64,000 nt of DNA from Tenacibaculum sp. M341 (GTDB lineage Bacteria; Bacteroidota; Bacteroidia; Flavobacteriales; Flavobacteriaceae). Below, piece after piece: positions 33,136-41,888 of this stretch (its first letter is position 1; every line of letters starts with the position of its first letter). The DNA lies in the NCBI RefSeq assembly GCF_004337695.1, contig NZ_SJXJ01000001.1:310001-374000 (forward strand), read 5' to 3'. Both the position numbers and the translations under genes were made by a program. The notes below the pieces were generated by a model. The model was not told the origin of the DNA. It searched no databases and was given only the letters and a program-made list of their open reading frames with translations.

Positions 33136-33915
33136 TTATTCATATGTAAATTTACCAGATAGATTGTAAACATCTCCTACATTGACTCCGCAAAAAATAA
33201 AAGTAATTTTACCATCTTTATTTTCAACATAAACTGTTTCCCCAATAGGAGCACTCCCTCCACCTAACGAGCCTAAACCAAAATCAGTGATTTTTAGTTT
33301 TACTTCACCATTAGATCGAGTTGATTGATTATCAAATAAATCAACTGTTTTATATTCACCTGTTAATGGAAGCGATTTATTTATTTCGTTAAATTGGAGA
33401 AAAAATCTAGCGGTTGAAAAGCCACTACTAGCTTCAAATTCAATATTTCCATCATTAAATCCAGTAGGATCTTGATTTTTAACCATATCTATATTGATTT
33501 GATTAACACCAGTATCAATTCTATTATCAATAGCCGGATCACAAGAAGGTTCAGATGAAGTAGTGAATTCATATACCTTACCATAACCAACACCAATTTC
33601 ACTGATTGCGTATGCGCTGTAAAAGTATTTAGTATTAGACTTTAAATTTGAATAGAGATTAGAAAAACTTCCTAAACGCTCTCCTTCAACAGATTTATTA
33701 TCATTAATAGTAGGTGAGGAATTTTCACTCCAAACAACACCATATTCAATTACATCTTTACCACCTTCAGCTACTACTTCACCACCTAAAACAGCAGAAT
33801 TTGTTAAAACACTGCTAGGTTCATCTGTTAATACTATTGGAGTAATGAAATCAATGTTTTCAATTTCACAACCAAACAGAGTAAATAAGGCAAAAACAAT
33901 AATTAGTTTTTTCAT
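33136..33915 (-). CDS. Surface lipoprotein with fibronectin-like domain
   Basis: 259 residues with a lipoprotein signal (MKKLIIVFALFTLFGC, C16). Residues about 35-120 look like a fibronectin type III-like beta sandwich (SAVLGGEVVAEGGKDVIEYG, then SNLKSNTKYFYSAYAISEIG, ending YEFTTS), as in many Bacteroidota surface proteins. The last 120 residues are beta-rich with two cysteines and are not recognised. It ends 10 bp before recR and is divergent from the beta-barrel gene at 33968; a functional link with recR is unlikely. Confidence 0.75.
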   Translation of the reverse strand: MKKLIIVFALFTLFGCEIENIDFITPIVLTDEPSSVLTNSAVLGGEVVAEGGKDVIEYGVVWSENSSPTINDNKSVEGERLGSFSNLYSNLKSNTKYFYSAYAISEIGVGYGKVYEFTTSSEPSCDPAIDNRIDTGVNQINIDMVKNQDPTGFNDGNIEFEASSGFSTARFFLQFNEINKSLPLTGEYKTVDLFDNQSTRSNGEVKLKITDFGLGSLGGGSAPIGETVYVENKDGKITFIFCGVNVGDVYNLSGKFTYE

Positions 33916-33967
33916 AAAATAAATTTTAGCAAATATATATATTTGCTAAAATTTATAAGAAAGGAAT

Positions 33968-34663
33968 ATGCGTAATTTTACAGTCTTAATTTGTTTATCA
34001 ATATATTCAACTTTATTTAGTCAAAATAATTTTTTTAGAAACGATAGCGATCCTTTATTTGATGGAAGATTTGGAGTTACTATTGGAGCAACAAATTATA
34101 TTACTGATGCGAGTTATTTGTTTTCTAAATCGTCAACAGGTTTTACAGTAGGAGTTCTTGGAACTGCGGAATTAAGTGAACGTTTCGAATTATTTTTTGA
34201 AATTAATTATAACAAGCATTTTGTGAAATTTGTAGGAAGAGAGAATCAGCTTGCTGAGCCTAGAGACATAAAATTTAACCTTCAGAATATAAGTATTCCT
34301 ATTTTATTAAACTATTCGTATTTGATAAAAGACGATTACAAACTAGGGGTAAATATTGGACCTTCATTTGATTTACTTTACAATTACAACCTAGTTAATG
34401 AATCTGAATTTGATTATGTTCTAGATCCTTTATATGTTGAACCTTATGATTTAGAGTTTGATACAAGAAGTGATGGTAAAATTTCTTTTAATATGTTTGT
34501 AGCTTTCGGTCTAAATTTTCAATATAATGAACGTTTTATGACAAGCTTAAGATATTATTATGGTATAACAGATCCATACAGAAATTCACCAGTTTTTTCT
34601 CCTGTAATAGATATAACTGGAAGAGACAGTTATTTTGCTTGGACTTTTACCTATTTTATTTAA
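33968..34663 (+). CDS. Outer-membrane beta-barrel protein (PorT-like)
   Basis: 231 residues: signal peptide (MRNFTVLICLSIYSTLFSQ), then alternating strands ending in an aromatic residue (SRYFAWTFTYFI-type end: DSYFAWTFTYFI). Segments such as FGVTIGATNYITDASYLF, FELFFEINYNKHFVKF and YKLGVNIGPSFDLLYNYN match the eight-stranded outer-membrane beta-barrel domain of Bacteroidota (outer_membrane_beta-barrel/PorT type). Function within the family is diverse and not predictable here. Confidence 0.82.
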   Translation: MRNFTVLICLSIYSTLFSQNNFFRNDSDPLFDGRFGVTIGATNYITDASYLFSKSSTGFTVGVLGTAELSERFELFFEINYNKHFVKFVGRENQLAEPRDIKFNLQNISIPILLNYSYLIKDDYKLGVNIGPSFDLLYNYNLVNESEFDYVLDPLYVEPYDLEFDTRSDGKISFNMFVAFGLNFQYNERFMTSLRYYYGITDPYRNSPVFSPVIDITGRDSYFAWTFTYFI

Positions 34664-34722
34664 ACCAGTAAGTTTTTCTTAGGTTGCTTAGCGAAATATA
34701 ATCGTTTTACATCCTAAAAACG

Positions 34723-34730
34723 TACCTTTG
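34723..34730 (+). promoter_or_regulatory. -7 box ahead of pepD
   Basis: TACCTTTG fits TAnnTTTG and is 25 nt upstream of the pepD start at 34756. No clear -33 TTG at the usual spacing. Confidence 0.5.
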
Positions 34731-34755
34731 AATCATCAATTAAAGCAAATCAAAT

Positions 34756-36219
34756 ATGAGCTCAGAAATAAGAAATTTAGAACCAAAAAGTGTTTGGAAT
34801 CACTTTGCTGATTTGAATGCAGTTCCTCGTCCGTCAAAAAAGGAAGAGCGTGTTATTCAATTTATGGTTGATTTTGGTAAAAAATTAAATTTAGAAACAA
34901 AAGTTGATAAAGTTGGTAATGTAATTATAGCAAAGCCTGCAACTTCTGGAATGGAAGATAGAAAAACCATTGTAATGCAAAGTCATTTAGATATGGTACA
35001 TCAAAAAAATGCTGATACTGTTTTTGATTTTGATACAGAAGGTATAAAAATGTTTGTTGATGGTGATTGGGTAAAGGCTGAAGGAACTACATTAGGAGCT
35101 GATAATGGATTAGGAGTAGCATCAATTATGGCTATTTTATCTTCTACAGATATTGCACATCCTGCAATTGAAGCTTTATTCACGATAGATGAAGAAACTG
35201 GTATGACTGGAGCAATGGGATTAGAAGGTGGTTTACTTACTGGTGAAATTTTATTGAATTTAGATACAGAAGAAGATGATGAAATTGGTATTGGTTGTGC
35301 AGGAGGTGTAGATATTACAGCTACAAGAACCTATAAAGAAGAAGAAACTCCAGAAAATACAACAGCTTTTGAAATTGCTGTTACTGGATTAAATGGTGGG
35401 CATTCAGGAATGGATATTCATAAAGGTTTAGGTAATGCTAATAAAATAATGAATCGTTTGTTGTTTGACGGTTTTACTAATTATGGAGTGCGTATAGCTG
35501 AAATCAATGGTGGAAGTTTACGAAATGCTATTCCAAGAGAAAGTTTTGCTTCTGTAGTAGTTGATACTGTTTCTAAAGCATCTTTTGTTTCAGAATTAGC
35601 CGAATTAATTACAAAAATTAAAGCTGAATTTGCTTCTTTAGAGCCAAATTTAGAAATTGAAATTAAAGAAACAGCATTACCTGAAAAAGTAGTAGAATTA
35701 GGTGTTCAAACAGGTTTAATTAAGTCTATATATGGAGCTTTAAATGGTGTGTACCGAATGAGTCCTGATATTGAAGATTTAGTAGAAACGTCTAACAATA
35801 TTGCCAGAGTAATCCTAAAAGAAGGAAATATTAAAATAGGATGTTTAACTCGTTCTTCTTCTGAAACAAATAAGTGGGATTTAGCAAATTCTTTACGTTC
35901 GGTATTTGAATTAGCTGGTTTTGATGTAGAATTTTCAGGTTCTTACCCTGGTTGGTTACCAAATACAGATTCAGATATTTTAAAAGTTTTAAAAAGCTTA
36001 TATGTTGAAATGAATAATGCTGAGCCTCATGTAGCAGCTTGTCACGCTGGTTTAGAGTGTGGTATTTTAGGACAAAATTATCCGAATATGGATATGATTT
36101 CTTTTGGACCTAATATTCGTGGAGCTCATTCACCAGATGAAAGAGCACAAATTTCATCTACTCAAAAGTTTTGGAAGTTCTTATTAGAGATTTTAAAGAA
36201 TATACCAAGTAAAAATTAA
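34756..36219 (+). CDS. pepD: Aminoacyl-histidine dipeptidase (M20C)
   Basis: 487 residues. The M20 metal site is spread over MQSHLDMVHQKN (His and Asp), EGTTLGADNGLGVA (bridging Asp), TIDEETGMTG (catalytic Glu pair) and a late histidine (IRGAHSPDERAQI). NGGHSGMDIHKGLGNANK is the M20C lid-domain segment. The enzyme hydrolyses Xaa-His dipeptides such as carnosine in the cytoplasm. The gene stands alone with its own promoter and terminator. It is a few kb from hutI-hutG, so histidine released by it could feed that pathway; this is only an inference. Confidence 0.94.
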   Translation: MSSEIRNLEPKSVWNHFADLNAVPRPSKKEERVIQFMVDFGKKLNLETKVDKVGNVIIAKPATSGMEDRKTIVMQSHLDMVHQKNADTVFDFDTEGIKMFVDGDWVKAEGTTLGADNGLGVASIMAILSSTDIAHPAIEALFTIDEETGMTGAMGLEGGLLTGEILLNLDTEEDDEIGIGCAGGVDITATRTYKEEETPENTTAFEIAVTGLNGGHSGMDIHKGLGNANKIMNRLLFDGFTNYGVRIAEINGGSLRNAIPRESFASVVVDTVSKASFVSELAELITKIKAEFASLEPNLEIEIKETALPEKVVELGVQTGLIKSIYGALNGVYRMSPDIEDLVETSNNIARVILKEGNIKIGCLTRSSSETNKWDLANSLRSVFELAGFDVEFSGSYPGWLPNTDSDILKVLKSLYVEMNNAEPHVAACHAGLECGILGQNYPNMDMISFGPNIRGAHSPDERAQISSTQKFWKFLLEILKNIPSKN

Positions 36220-36240
36220 TAGAAAGTATATTTTCTAATT

Positions 36241-36276
36241 AAAAAGCAATTACAAAATATTTTGTAATTGCTTTTT
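36241..36276. terminator. Bidirectional terminator between pepD and the gene at 36293
   Basis: AAAAAGCAATTACAAAA and TTTTGTAATTGCTTTTT form a 17-bp stem with a very short loop, with T-tracts on both strands between two convergent genes. Confidence 0.88.
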
Positions 36277-36292
36277 TTTAGTTGCAAAGTAT

Positions 36293-36826
36293 TTATTTAG
36301 TTTTACGAAGTACCACTCGCTGTACATTGGTAACTGAAAAACCAGCAATATCATTTTCCTTGCTAATCTCTTTACCCGATGTTACTTCAAAAATAAGTTT
36401 GTCACCTAAAAATTCTGTAGAAGCAGTTAAATGAGTGTCTTTTACTTTAAATGAACTATACAATTTATCGCCTACATTATAAGTCATCAATTTTATTCCA
36501 TTTTCTTCATCTAAAACATAACGACCAGTTTCTAAATCATTAATAATAAGTTTATAATCTTTTACAATTGTTCTTTTAGGAGATAGATATTCAGTTTTCC
36601 AAACATACTTGCCAGTAATATCTGTTTTTGCAACCGTAAACTTTACATTAACATTATCAAGAAGTTTATTATTACCGTAGATTTGCATAATACCTTCCCA
36701 TACACCTAAGCATTTTTCAGGAAAAATAGCTTCATCTTTTGGTTCGGAATTATTTGTCATATTTTTTTGTTGAGCTATACCAATTATTGAATGTATGCTT
36801 ATTAGTAGAACAATTAATTTTTTCAT
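36293..36826 (-). CDS. Exported lipocalin-like protein, unknown
   Basis: 177 residues: signal peptide (MKKLIVLLISIHSIIGIAQQ), then a beta-rich domain. IFPEKCLGVWEGIMQIYGNN has the G-x-W of lipocalin-like proteins, and later strands (KYVWKTEYLSPKRTIVKDYKL, RYVLDEENGIKLMTYN) suggest a small barrel. Homologues are scattered in Bacteroidota without known function. It is convergent with pepD and shares its terminator; the 216-bp gap to the array at 37043 is AT-rich with no clear feature. Confidence 0.65.
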   Translation of the reverse strand: MKKLIVLLISIHSIIGIAQQKNMTNNSEPKDEAIFPEKCLGVWEGIMQIYGNNKLLDNVNVKFTVAKTDITGKYVWKTEYLSPKRTIVKDYKLIINDLETGRYVLDEENGIKLMTYNVGDKLYSSFKVKDTHLTASTEFLGDKLIFEVTSGKEISKENDIAGFSVTNVQRVVLRKTK

Positions 36827-37042
36827 ATTGTATTTATTTAAATGATGATTAAGGTATGCGTTATTTATAAATTATGATTTGATAAAGAGCATCACAATTT
36901 TGTGTGGTTTCAAAATTATTTAACAATCTTACAATAAAAAATAGCAAAAATTAGCTTTTTAACAGTTTTAGCAAATAATAACAACTAATTTTAAATTATT
37001 GTTCTTTTTGAACAAAATCGACCAAACTTTACATCTAAAATA

Positions 37043-37597
37043 ATGAATGCATATTTATTATTCTTTTTAGTACTTATTAGTAGCTCAGTATCATCTCAAA
37101 ATAATGAAAGAGATCAGAAAATTTATGCTCTTTTTGATAATACTGTAAATCAAATTAATACAAAATTAAGTTACGGAACTGTTTATAAAGAAAAGTACAT
37201 CAAAAAAATAAAAGAGAATCATAATTTTTTTGTGACAGATCAATTTAAAAAAGGAAGTATAAATTACAGAGGAGAAGTTTTTTGTAATGTTTTTTTAAAG
37301 TATGATATAGTTGATGATTTTATCGTTTTAAAGATTTTAAATTTAGATGGGTATGTTTCTATAGTTCCTGAAAAAGAATTGGTGAAAAGCTTTCAAATAG
37401 AGGATAGGTCTTTTATAAAAACTGAAGAATACGGTTTTGTTGAAAACGTTTTTAAAAATGATGGTTTTCAATTACTGAAGAAACATTTAAAATTTGTGAA
37501 AGAAAATCAAGATGATAAATACATTCATCATACTTTTAAAATTGAAAAAGAAACGTTTGTAGAAATAATAGACAAGGCTAAGATTAGAAATCTATAA
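37043..37597 (+). CDS. Small exported protein 1, truncated and fused (first member of array)
   Basis: 184 residues. The signal peptide (MNAYLLFFLVLISSSVSSQ) and residues about 20-166 (LSYGTVYKEKYIKK, NHNFFVTDQFKKGSI, FVENVFKND) align with the full-length relatives at 38472 and 47653. From about residue 167 the sequence changes: KETFVEIIDKAKI matches the MG2/plug-like proteins (KETFTEVVEGARI at the 43089 gene), not the small-protein family. A stop follows at 37595 and the same frame then continues with more of the MG2/plug C-terminus. A deletion between the two genes joined them in frame, and a later nonsense codon split the fusion. Expression and function are doubtful. Confidence 0.7.
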   Translation: MNAYLLFFLVLISSSVSSQNNERDQKIYALFDNTVNQINTKLSYGTVYKEKYIKKIKENHNFFVTDQFKKGSINYRGEVFCNVFLKYDIVDDFIVLKILNLDGYVSIVPEKELVKSFQIEDRSFIKTEEYGFVENVFKNDGFQLLKKHLKFVKENQDDKYIHHTFKIEKETFVEIIDKAKIRNL

Positions 37598-38095
37598 GAG
37601 GGAGATAGGTTTATAGTTCCGTTATCAGATATTGATGAAATAAGTTCAGTAGAAAGTTTACCATCACTATTAATTGTAGAGGGTCATGTAGTTCATAATC
37701 ATAATGATTTTATCGATTACGATAGTAGAAAAATAAAAAGAATATCCATTATTATAGATAAATACTTTTATGGAAATGCAATCTATCAAGGAGTTTTATT
37801 GATAGAAACTTTTAAAAAAGATTACATGCTTAATAATAATCAAATAAAAGAATTTGAGGTTTTAAATGTACAACCAGAGAAAGAGTATTTCTTTCAAAGT
37901 TATCAAAAAGGTAGTAAAAAAAGAATTCCAGATTTTAGAACTCAATTATATTGGAATCCAAATCTTATTTTATCAGAAAAAAATACAATAAGCTTTTATA
38001 ATTCAGATGTTTCTGGTGATTTTGAGATTGAAATAACGGGAGTAACACAAGAAGGTAAAACTATTTCTACAAGAAAAGAGTTTAAAGTTGAGTAA
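37536..38095 (+). pseudogene. C-terminal remnant of an MG2/plug-like gene
   Basis: In the same frame as the gene at 37043, beyond its TAA, runs an uninterrupted stretch ending at TAA 38093-38095. It reads SLPSLLIVEGHVVHNHNDF, then YQGVLLIETFKKDY, KEYFFQSYQKGSKKRIPDF, RTQLYWNPN and ends KEFKVE. It matches the last about 185 residues of the proteins at 43089 and 52350. The missing parts are the signal peptide, the MG2 and the regulatory domains. It is the tail of a module collapsed by deletion. Confidence 0.8.
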
Positions 38096-38195
38096 TCATT
38101 AATGGTTTTACTAAATAATTTATTGGAAAAAGATTTAAAAAATATATAAATGTTAAAAACAATAGCAAGTTGTTAAAATGTTTGTTGTGGATATT

Positions 38196-38294
38196 GGAAA
38201 TTCGTGTGAAAAATATATATTAGCAGTATCAGCCAATAAATCTTATAAAAATTATTATGAAAAACTGTTTACTACTGTTTTCAATTTTTCTGTG
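38196..38294 (+). repeat. Duplicated upstream block, copy 1
   Basis: About 99 bp covering the leader and first codons of a small exported protein gene; close to 90 percent identical, by eye, to 47592-47690. Shared words include TATATATTAGCA and ATCTTATAAAAATTATTATG. Confidence 0.8.
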
Positions 38295-38310
38295 TATGCT
38301 ATGTATTTTA
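38257..38310 (+). pseudogene. Signal-peptide stub of a small exported protein gene
   Basis: MKNCLLLFSIFLC matches MKNRLLLFSILLC of the intact gene at 47653 at DNA level, then the similarity stops. The remaining open frame to 38457 has no resemblance to the family, so only the 5' end of the gene and its leader are left. It follows the MG2/plug remnant and precedes an intact paralogue at 38472. Confidence 0.7.
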
Positions 38311-38471
38311 CAAATTGTTAGAATAAATCTTACACAGCTCACTAACGCTAATTGTTACTCCAATATTATTTTAAAACATAAATTTTATTTTGAAATTAAA
38401 GTTTTAATGAACATACGTGCTTATTATTTGCTACAGTTAAGTTACTCATTAAATTAATAAATTGTTAATAA

Positions 38472-39170
38472 ATGAAAAGAAATATCTTATTGATATTGGT
38501 GTTTTTCATCAATATCCCTATGTTTTTTGCTCAAAATCAAGATTCTAAATTATACAATACTTTTGATAACAAAGTTGGTAATGAAAATGTAAACTTAAAT
38601 TACGGAGTTGTTTTTGAGGAAAAATATCGCAAGAAAAAAGGAAACCATAATTATTTCATATCCGAAAGGTATCAGAAAGGTCAACTTAAATTTCGCAATC
38701 AAGTTTTTTATGATAAGTATATAAAATACGAGTTGAGTGAAGATTTATTGATTTTGAAAGTAAATACTAAGAGTATAGAAGAGTCTATTATACTTGATAA
38801 AAGTTTAGTGTCAGAATTTCAAATTGCAGGTAAAAAGTTTATTAATTATAATGATTATGGTTTCTTAGAACAGGTTTACTTTTCTAATACTTTTTCACTT
38901 TTAAAGAAATATCATAAAAAAAGAAAGGAAAATAAAGATGGAGCATATGTGTATTATACTTTTAAAAAAGAAATAAAACATCTTGTTGATTTTGATGATA
39001 AAATTTTTACGGTAAAATCAAAGAAAAGTTTTGAAAGAGAATTTCCAAATCAAAAGAAAACTATTACACAGTTTTATAAGAAAAACAAATTCCTTCAAAA
39101 GAATAACTACAATAAATTTATTGTAGAGTTAATGAAATTAATTACATCAAAAAAGGCTAATTATGAATAA
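38472..39170 (+). CDS. Small exported protein 2 of TonB/DUF4249 module
   Basis: 232 residues, family not recognised. Signal peptide MKRNILLILVFFINIPMFFAQ. Conserved with paralogues: NLNYGVVFEEKYRKKKGNHNYF, YGFLEQVYFSNTFSLLKKYHKK, then a basic helical end (KKSFEREFPNQKKTITQFYK). The pattern is that of a periplasmic soluble protein with high Lys content. It overlaps the following TonB receptor by 8 nt (ATGAATAA), so translation is coupled and the two probably act together, for example in ligand capture or delivery. No lipobox is present. Confidence 0.75.
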   Translation: MKRNILLILVFFINIPMFFAQNQDSKLYNTFDNKVGNENVNLNYGVVFEEKYRKKKGNHNYFISERYQKGQLKFRNQVFYDKYIKYELSEDLLILKVNTKSIEESIILDKSLVSEFQIAGKKFINYNDYGFLEQVYFSNTFSLLKKYHKKRKENKDGAYVYYTFKKEIKHLVDFDDKIFTVKSKKSFEREFPNQKKTITQFYKKNKFLQKNNYNKFIVELMKLITSKKANYE

Positions 39171-41886
39171 GATTTTGCTATGTTTTTTTCTTCTTATAAG
39201 TTTTGTCAAAGTTTTTTCTCAAACAAAAAAGGAAAAAATCTCTCTAGAAATAAGAAACTTAAATAAAAAACAAATTATACAGCTTATAGAAGAGAAAACT
39301 GATTATAAATTTTTCTATTTAAAAAAATGGATGGATACTGTAAAGAACACTCACTCTTTTAAAAATAGAAATATAGGTGAAATACTTGAAAAAGTGTTTG
39401 AAAACAGTGATGTTAATTTTCATGTATTAGAAAATAATAAGGTAGTTCTCACAAAAGGCTATCTTATAAAAAGAAGTGTATATCAAACAGATAATGAATC
39501 TCTAACAGAAGATGTTTCTTCAGTTGTATTTGAAAAAGGTAAAAATGAAAACTTTATAAAGATTGGTAGAGAGAGTTTGACCAAAAAGACCAACTATACA
39601 GTTAAAGGATATGTAAAAAATATAACCACAAAAAAAGCTATAGAAGGTGTATCTGTATATGAAAAAAGTACAGGGAAATATGTTGTTACCAACAAAAATG
39701 GATTTTATAGCATAAATGTTCCTTTTGGTAAAAATGAATTAGAAGTTTCTTTTATAGATTATGAAAAGCAATCAAAGAATATTATAGTTTTTGAAAACGG
39801 AAATTTAGATTTTTTTATTAGAGAAACATCTGAACAATTAGATGAAATTGTAATAGATGGTAACATTAATAAAAATGTCAAACAAACAATAGCAGGTGTA
39901 ACACAAATTAAAGCAGAGAAAATAAAAAATATACCACTGGTTTTTGGGGAAAGAGATATACTTAAGGTAGCCACTACTTTACCAGGAATAAAGTCTACAG
40001 GTGAAGGCTCTGAAGGGGTAAATGTAAGAGGAGGAAAGGTAGATCAGAATTTATTTTTATTAGATGATGGAATAATATATAATCCTACACATTTTTTAGG
40101 TTTGTTTTCTGCAGTAAACCCTTTTACGACTAAGGATGTAAAAATATATAAGGGTAGTACTCCAGCAGAGTATGGAGGTAGGCTTTCTTCTGTTTTTGAT
40201 ATAAATTCTAAAAATCCCAATACAACAAAATTTAAAGGAGAAGCATCTATAGGACCTGTTACAGGTAATCTTAGTGTTGAAATACCAGTAATTAAAGATA
40301 AATCAGGTTTAATGCTTGGTGTAAGAAGTACGTATTCTGATTGGATATTAAATCTTTTAGATAAAGATAATTTTGAAAACAGTAGTGCTTCTTTTTATGA
40401 CGTTATAGCAAAGTATAACCATAAAATTAATGATAATAACTCTTTAGAGGTAACTGGTTATCATAGTTTAGATAAATATCAAATAGCATCAGATTCTATA
40501 AATAAATATGGTAATTCAATAGCTTCAATTAATTGGAGACATCAATTTAATGAAAAGAATACTGGTAATCTGATTCTATCAAATAGTAAGTATTTCTTTA
40601 GTATAGATTTTGATGATGATACTAATCAAAACGGTTTTAATTTAGATTATAATATCAATGAAACTAATTTGAAATTGAAAATGAAATATTTACATTCTGA
40701 AACTCATAATTTTGATTATGGTTTAGAGTCTAAATTATACAATATATCTCCTGGTACAATTTTACCTAGTAGTACCAATTCAGATATAACACCTTTGTCC
40801 ATAGCTAAAGAAAGGGCACTTGAAAATGCCGTTTTTTTAGCTGATGAAATAAAAGTTACTGATAAATTGAATGTTAATGTAGGTTTAAGGTTTTCTCAGT
40901 TTTTGGCATTAGGTGCTTCTTCACAAAACTTTTATCAGAATGGATTACCTAAAAATTCTTCGAATTTATTGACAACTAAAAGTTATGGTAATAATGAAAT
41001 TTTTAAAGCATATCACGGATTAAGTTATCGTTTATCAGGTAGATACTCATTAACAGAAGACTTGTCTTTAAAAGGTAGTTTTAATAAGTCATTTCAGTAT
41101 ATTCACAGGTTAAATAATAATACTACAGCAACGCCTATAGATACTTGGAGGTTGTCAAATGTAAATATCAAACCTCAAATAGGAAGACAGGTTACCTTAG
41201 GTCTTTTTAAAAATATTAAAGGAAATAAGTATGAACTTAGTTTAGAAGGGTATTTTAAAGATTATGATAATTTATTAGATTACAAAACTGGGGCAACTTT
41301 ATTACTAAATGAGAATATTGAAACTGATGTTCTACAAGGAGATGGAAAATCTTACGGAGTAGAATTTTTAGTAAGAAAAAACGAAGGAAGACTAAACGGA
41401 TGGCTTGGGTACAGTTATTCAAGATCATTAATTCAATTTAATAGCCAATTTGAGGAAGAAACTATAAATAATGGAAAATATTTTCCAACAAATTATGATA
41501 AACCTCATGACTTTAGTGCTGTTTTAAACTATAAGTTAACTGAAAGGTATAGTTTTTCAGCAAATTTAGCGTATCAAACAGGTCGACCGATTACTTATCC
41601 TACAGGAAAATATACCTCTAATGGAGTAGAGTTTTTAACCTATAGTTTTAGAAATCAATTTAGAATTCCTGATTACTATCGTTTGGATATTGGGATTAAT
41701 ATTGAAGGAAATCACAAAATTAAAAAGTTTGCACATAGCTTTTGGAATATATCAATTTACAATGTTTTAGGTAGAAATAATCCGTATTCGATATTTTTTG
41801 AAACTGTAAATGGTAATGTAAATGGTTATAAGAGTTCTATATTTTCAAATCCAATACCAACGATTACTTATAATTTTAAATTTTAA
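39163..41886 (+). CDS. STN-type TonB-dependent receptor 1
   Basis: 907 residues. Signal peptide to about residue 20; STN domain about 25-103 (ISLEIRNLNKKQIIQLIEE, ending NKVVLTKG); CarboxypepD_reg-like domain about 145-225 (YTVKGYVKNITTKKAIEGVS); plug about 250-345 (TLPGIKSTGEGSEGVNVRGG, DDGIIYNPTHFLGLF, EYGGRLSSVFDI); then the barrel, closing with the aromatic C-terminus ITYNFKF. It imports an unknown ligand with TonB energy. The STN domain usually contacts a FecR-type anti-sigma factor, but none is near. It is 2 nt from a DUF4249 lipoprotein gene, as in the second module. Confidence 0.92.
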   Translation: MNKILLCFFLLISFVKVFSQTKKEKISLEIRNLNKKQIIQLIEEKTDYKFFYLKKWMDTVKNTHSFKNRNIGEILEKVFENSDVNFHVLENNKVVLTKGYLIKRSVYQTDNESLTEDVSSVVFEKGKNENFIKIGRESLTKKTNYTVKGYVKNITTKKAIEGVSVYEKSTGKYVVTNKNGFYSINVPFGKNELEVSFIDYEKQSKNIIVFENGNLDFFIRETSEQLDEIVIDGNINKNVKQTIAGVTQIKAEKIKNIPLVFGERDILKVATTLPGIKSTGEGSEGVNVRGGKVDQNLFLLDDGIIYNPTHFLGLFSAVNPFTTKDVKIYKGSTPAEYGGRLSSVFDINSKNPNTTKFKGEASIGPVTGNLSVEIPVIKDKSGLMLGVRSTYSDWILNLLDKDNFENSSASFYDVIAKYNHKINDNNSLEVTGYHSLDKYQIASDSINKYGNSIASINWRHQFNEKNTGNLILSNSKYFFSIDFDDDTNQNGFNLDYNINETNLKLKMKYLHSETHNFDYGLESKLYNISPGTILPSSTNSDITPLSIAKERALENAVFLADEIKVTDKLNVNVGLRFSQFLALGASSQNFYQNGLPKNSSNLLTTKSYGNNEIFKAYHGLSYRLSGRYSLTEDLSLKGSFNKSFQYIHRLNNNTTATPIDTWRLSNVNIKPQIGRQVTLGLFKNIKGNKYELSLEGYFKDYDNLLDYKTGATLLLNENIETDVLQGDGKSYGVEFLVRKNEGRLNGWLGYSYSRSLIQFNSQFEEETINNGKYFPTNYDKPHDFSAVLNYKLTERYSFSANLAYQTGRPITYPTGKYTSNGVEFLTYSFRNQFRIPDYYRLDIGINIEGNHKIKKFAHSFWNISIYNVLGRNNPYSIFFETVNGNVNGYKSSIFSNPIPTITYNFKF

Positions 41887-41888
41887 AA

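Noticed and set aside
38257-38457. 66-codon frame as a complete small protein
   Set aside because: Only the first 18 or so codons match the family; the rest is unrelated and AT-rich, so I call it a stub.
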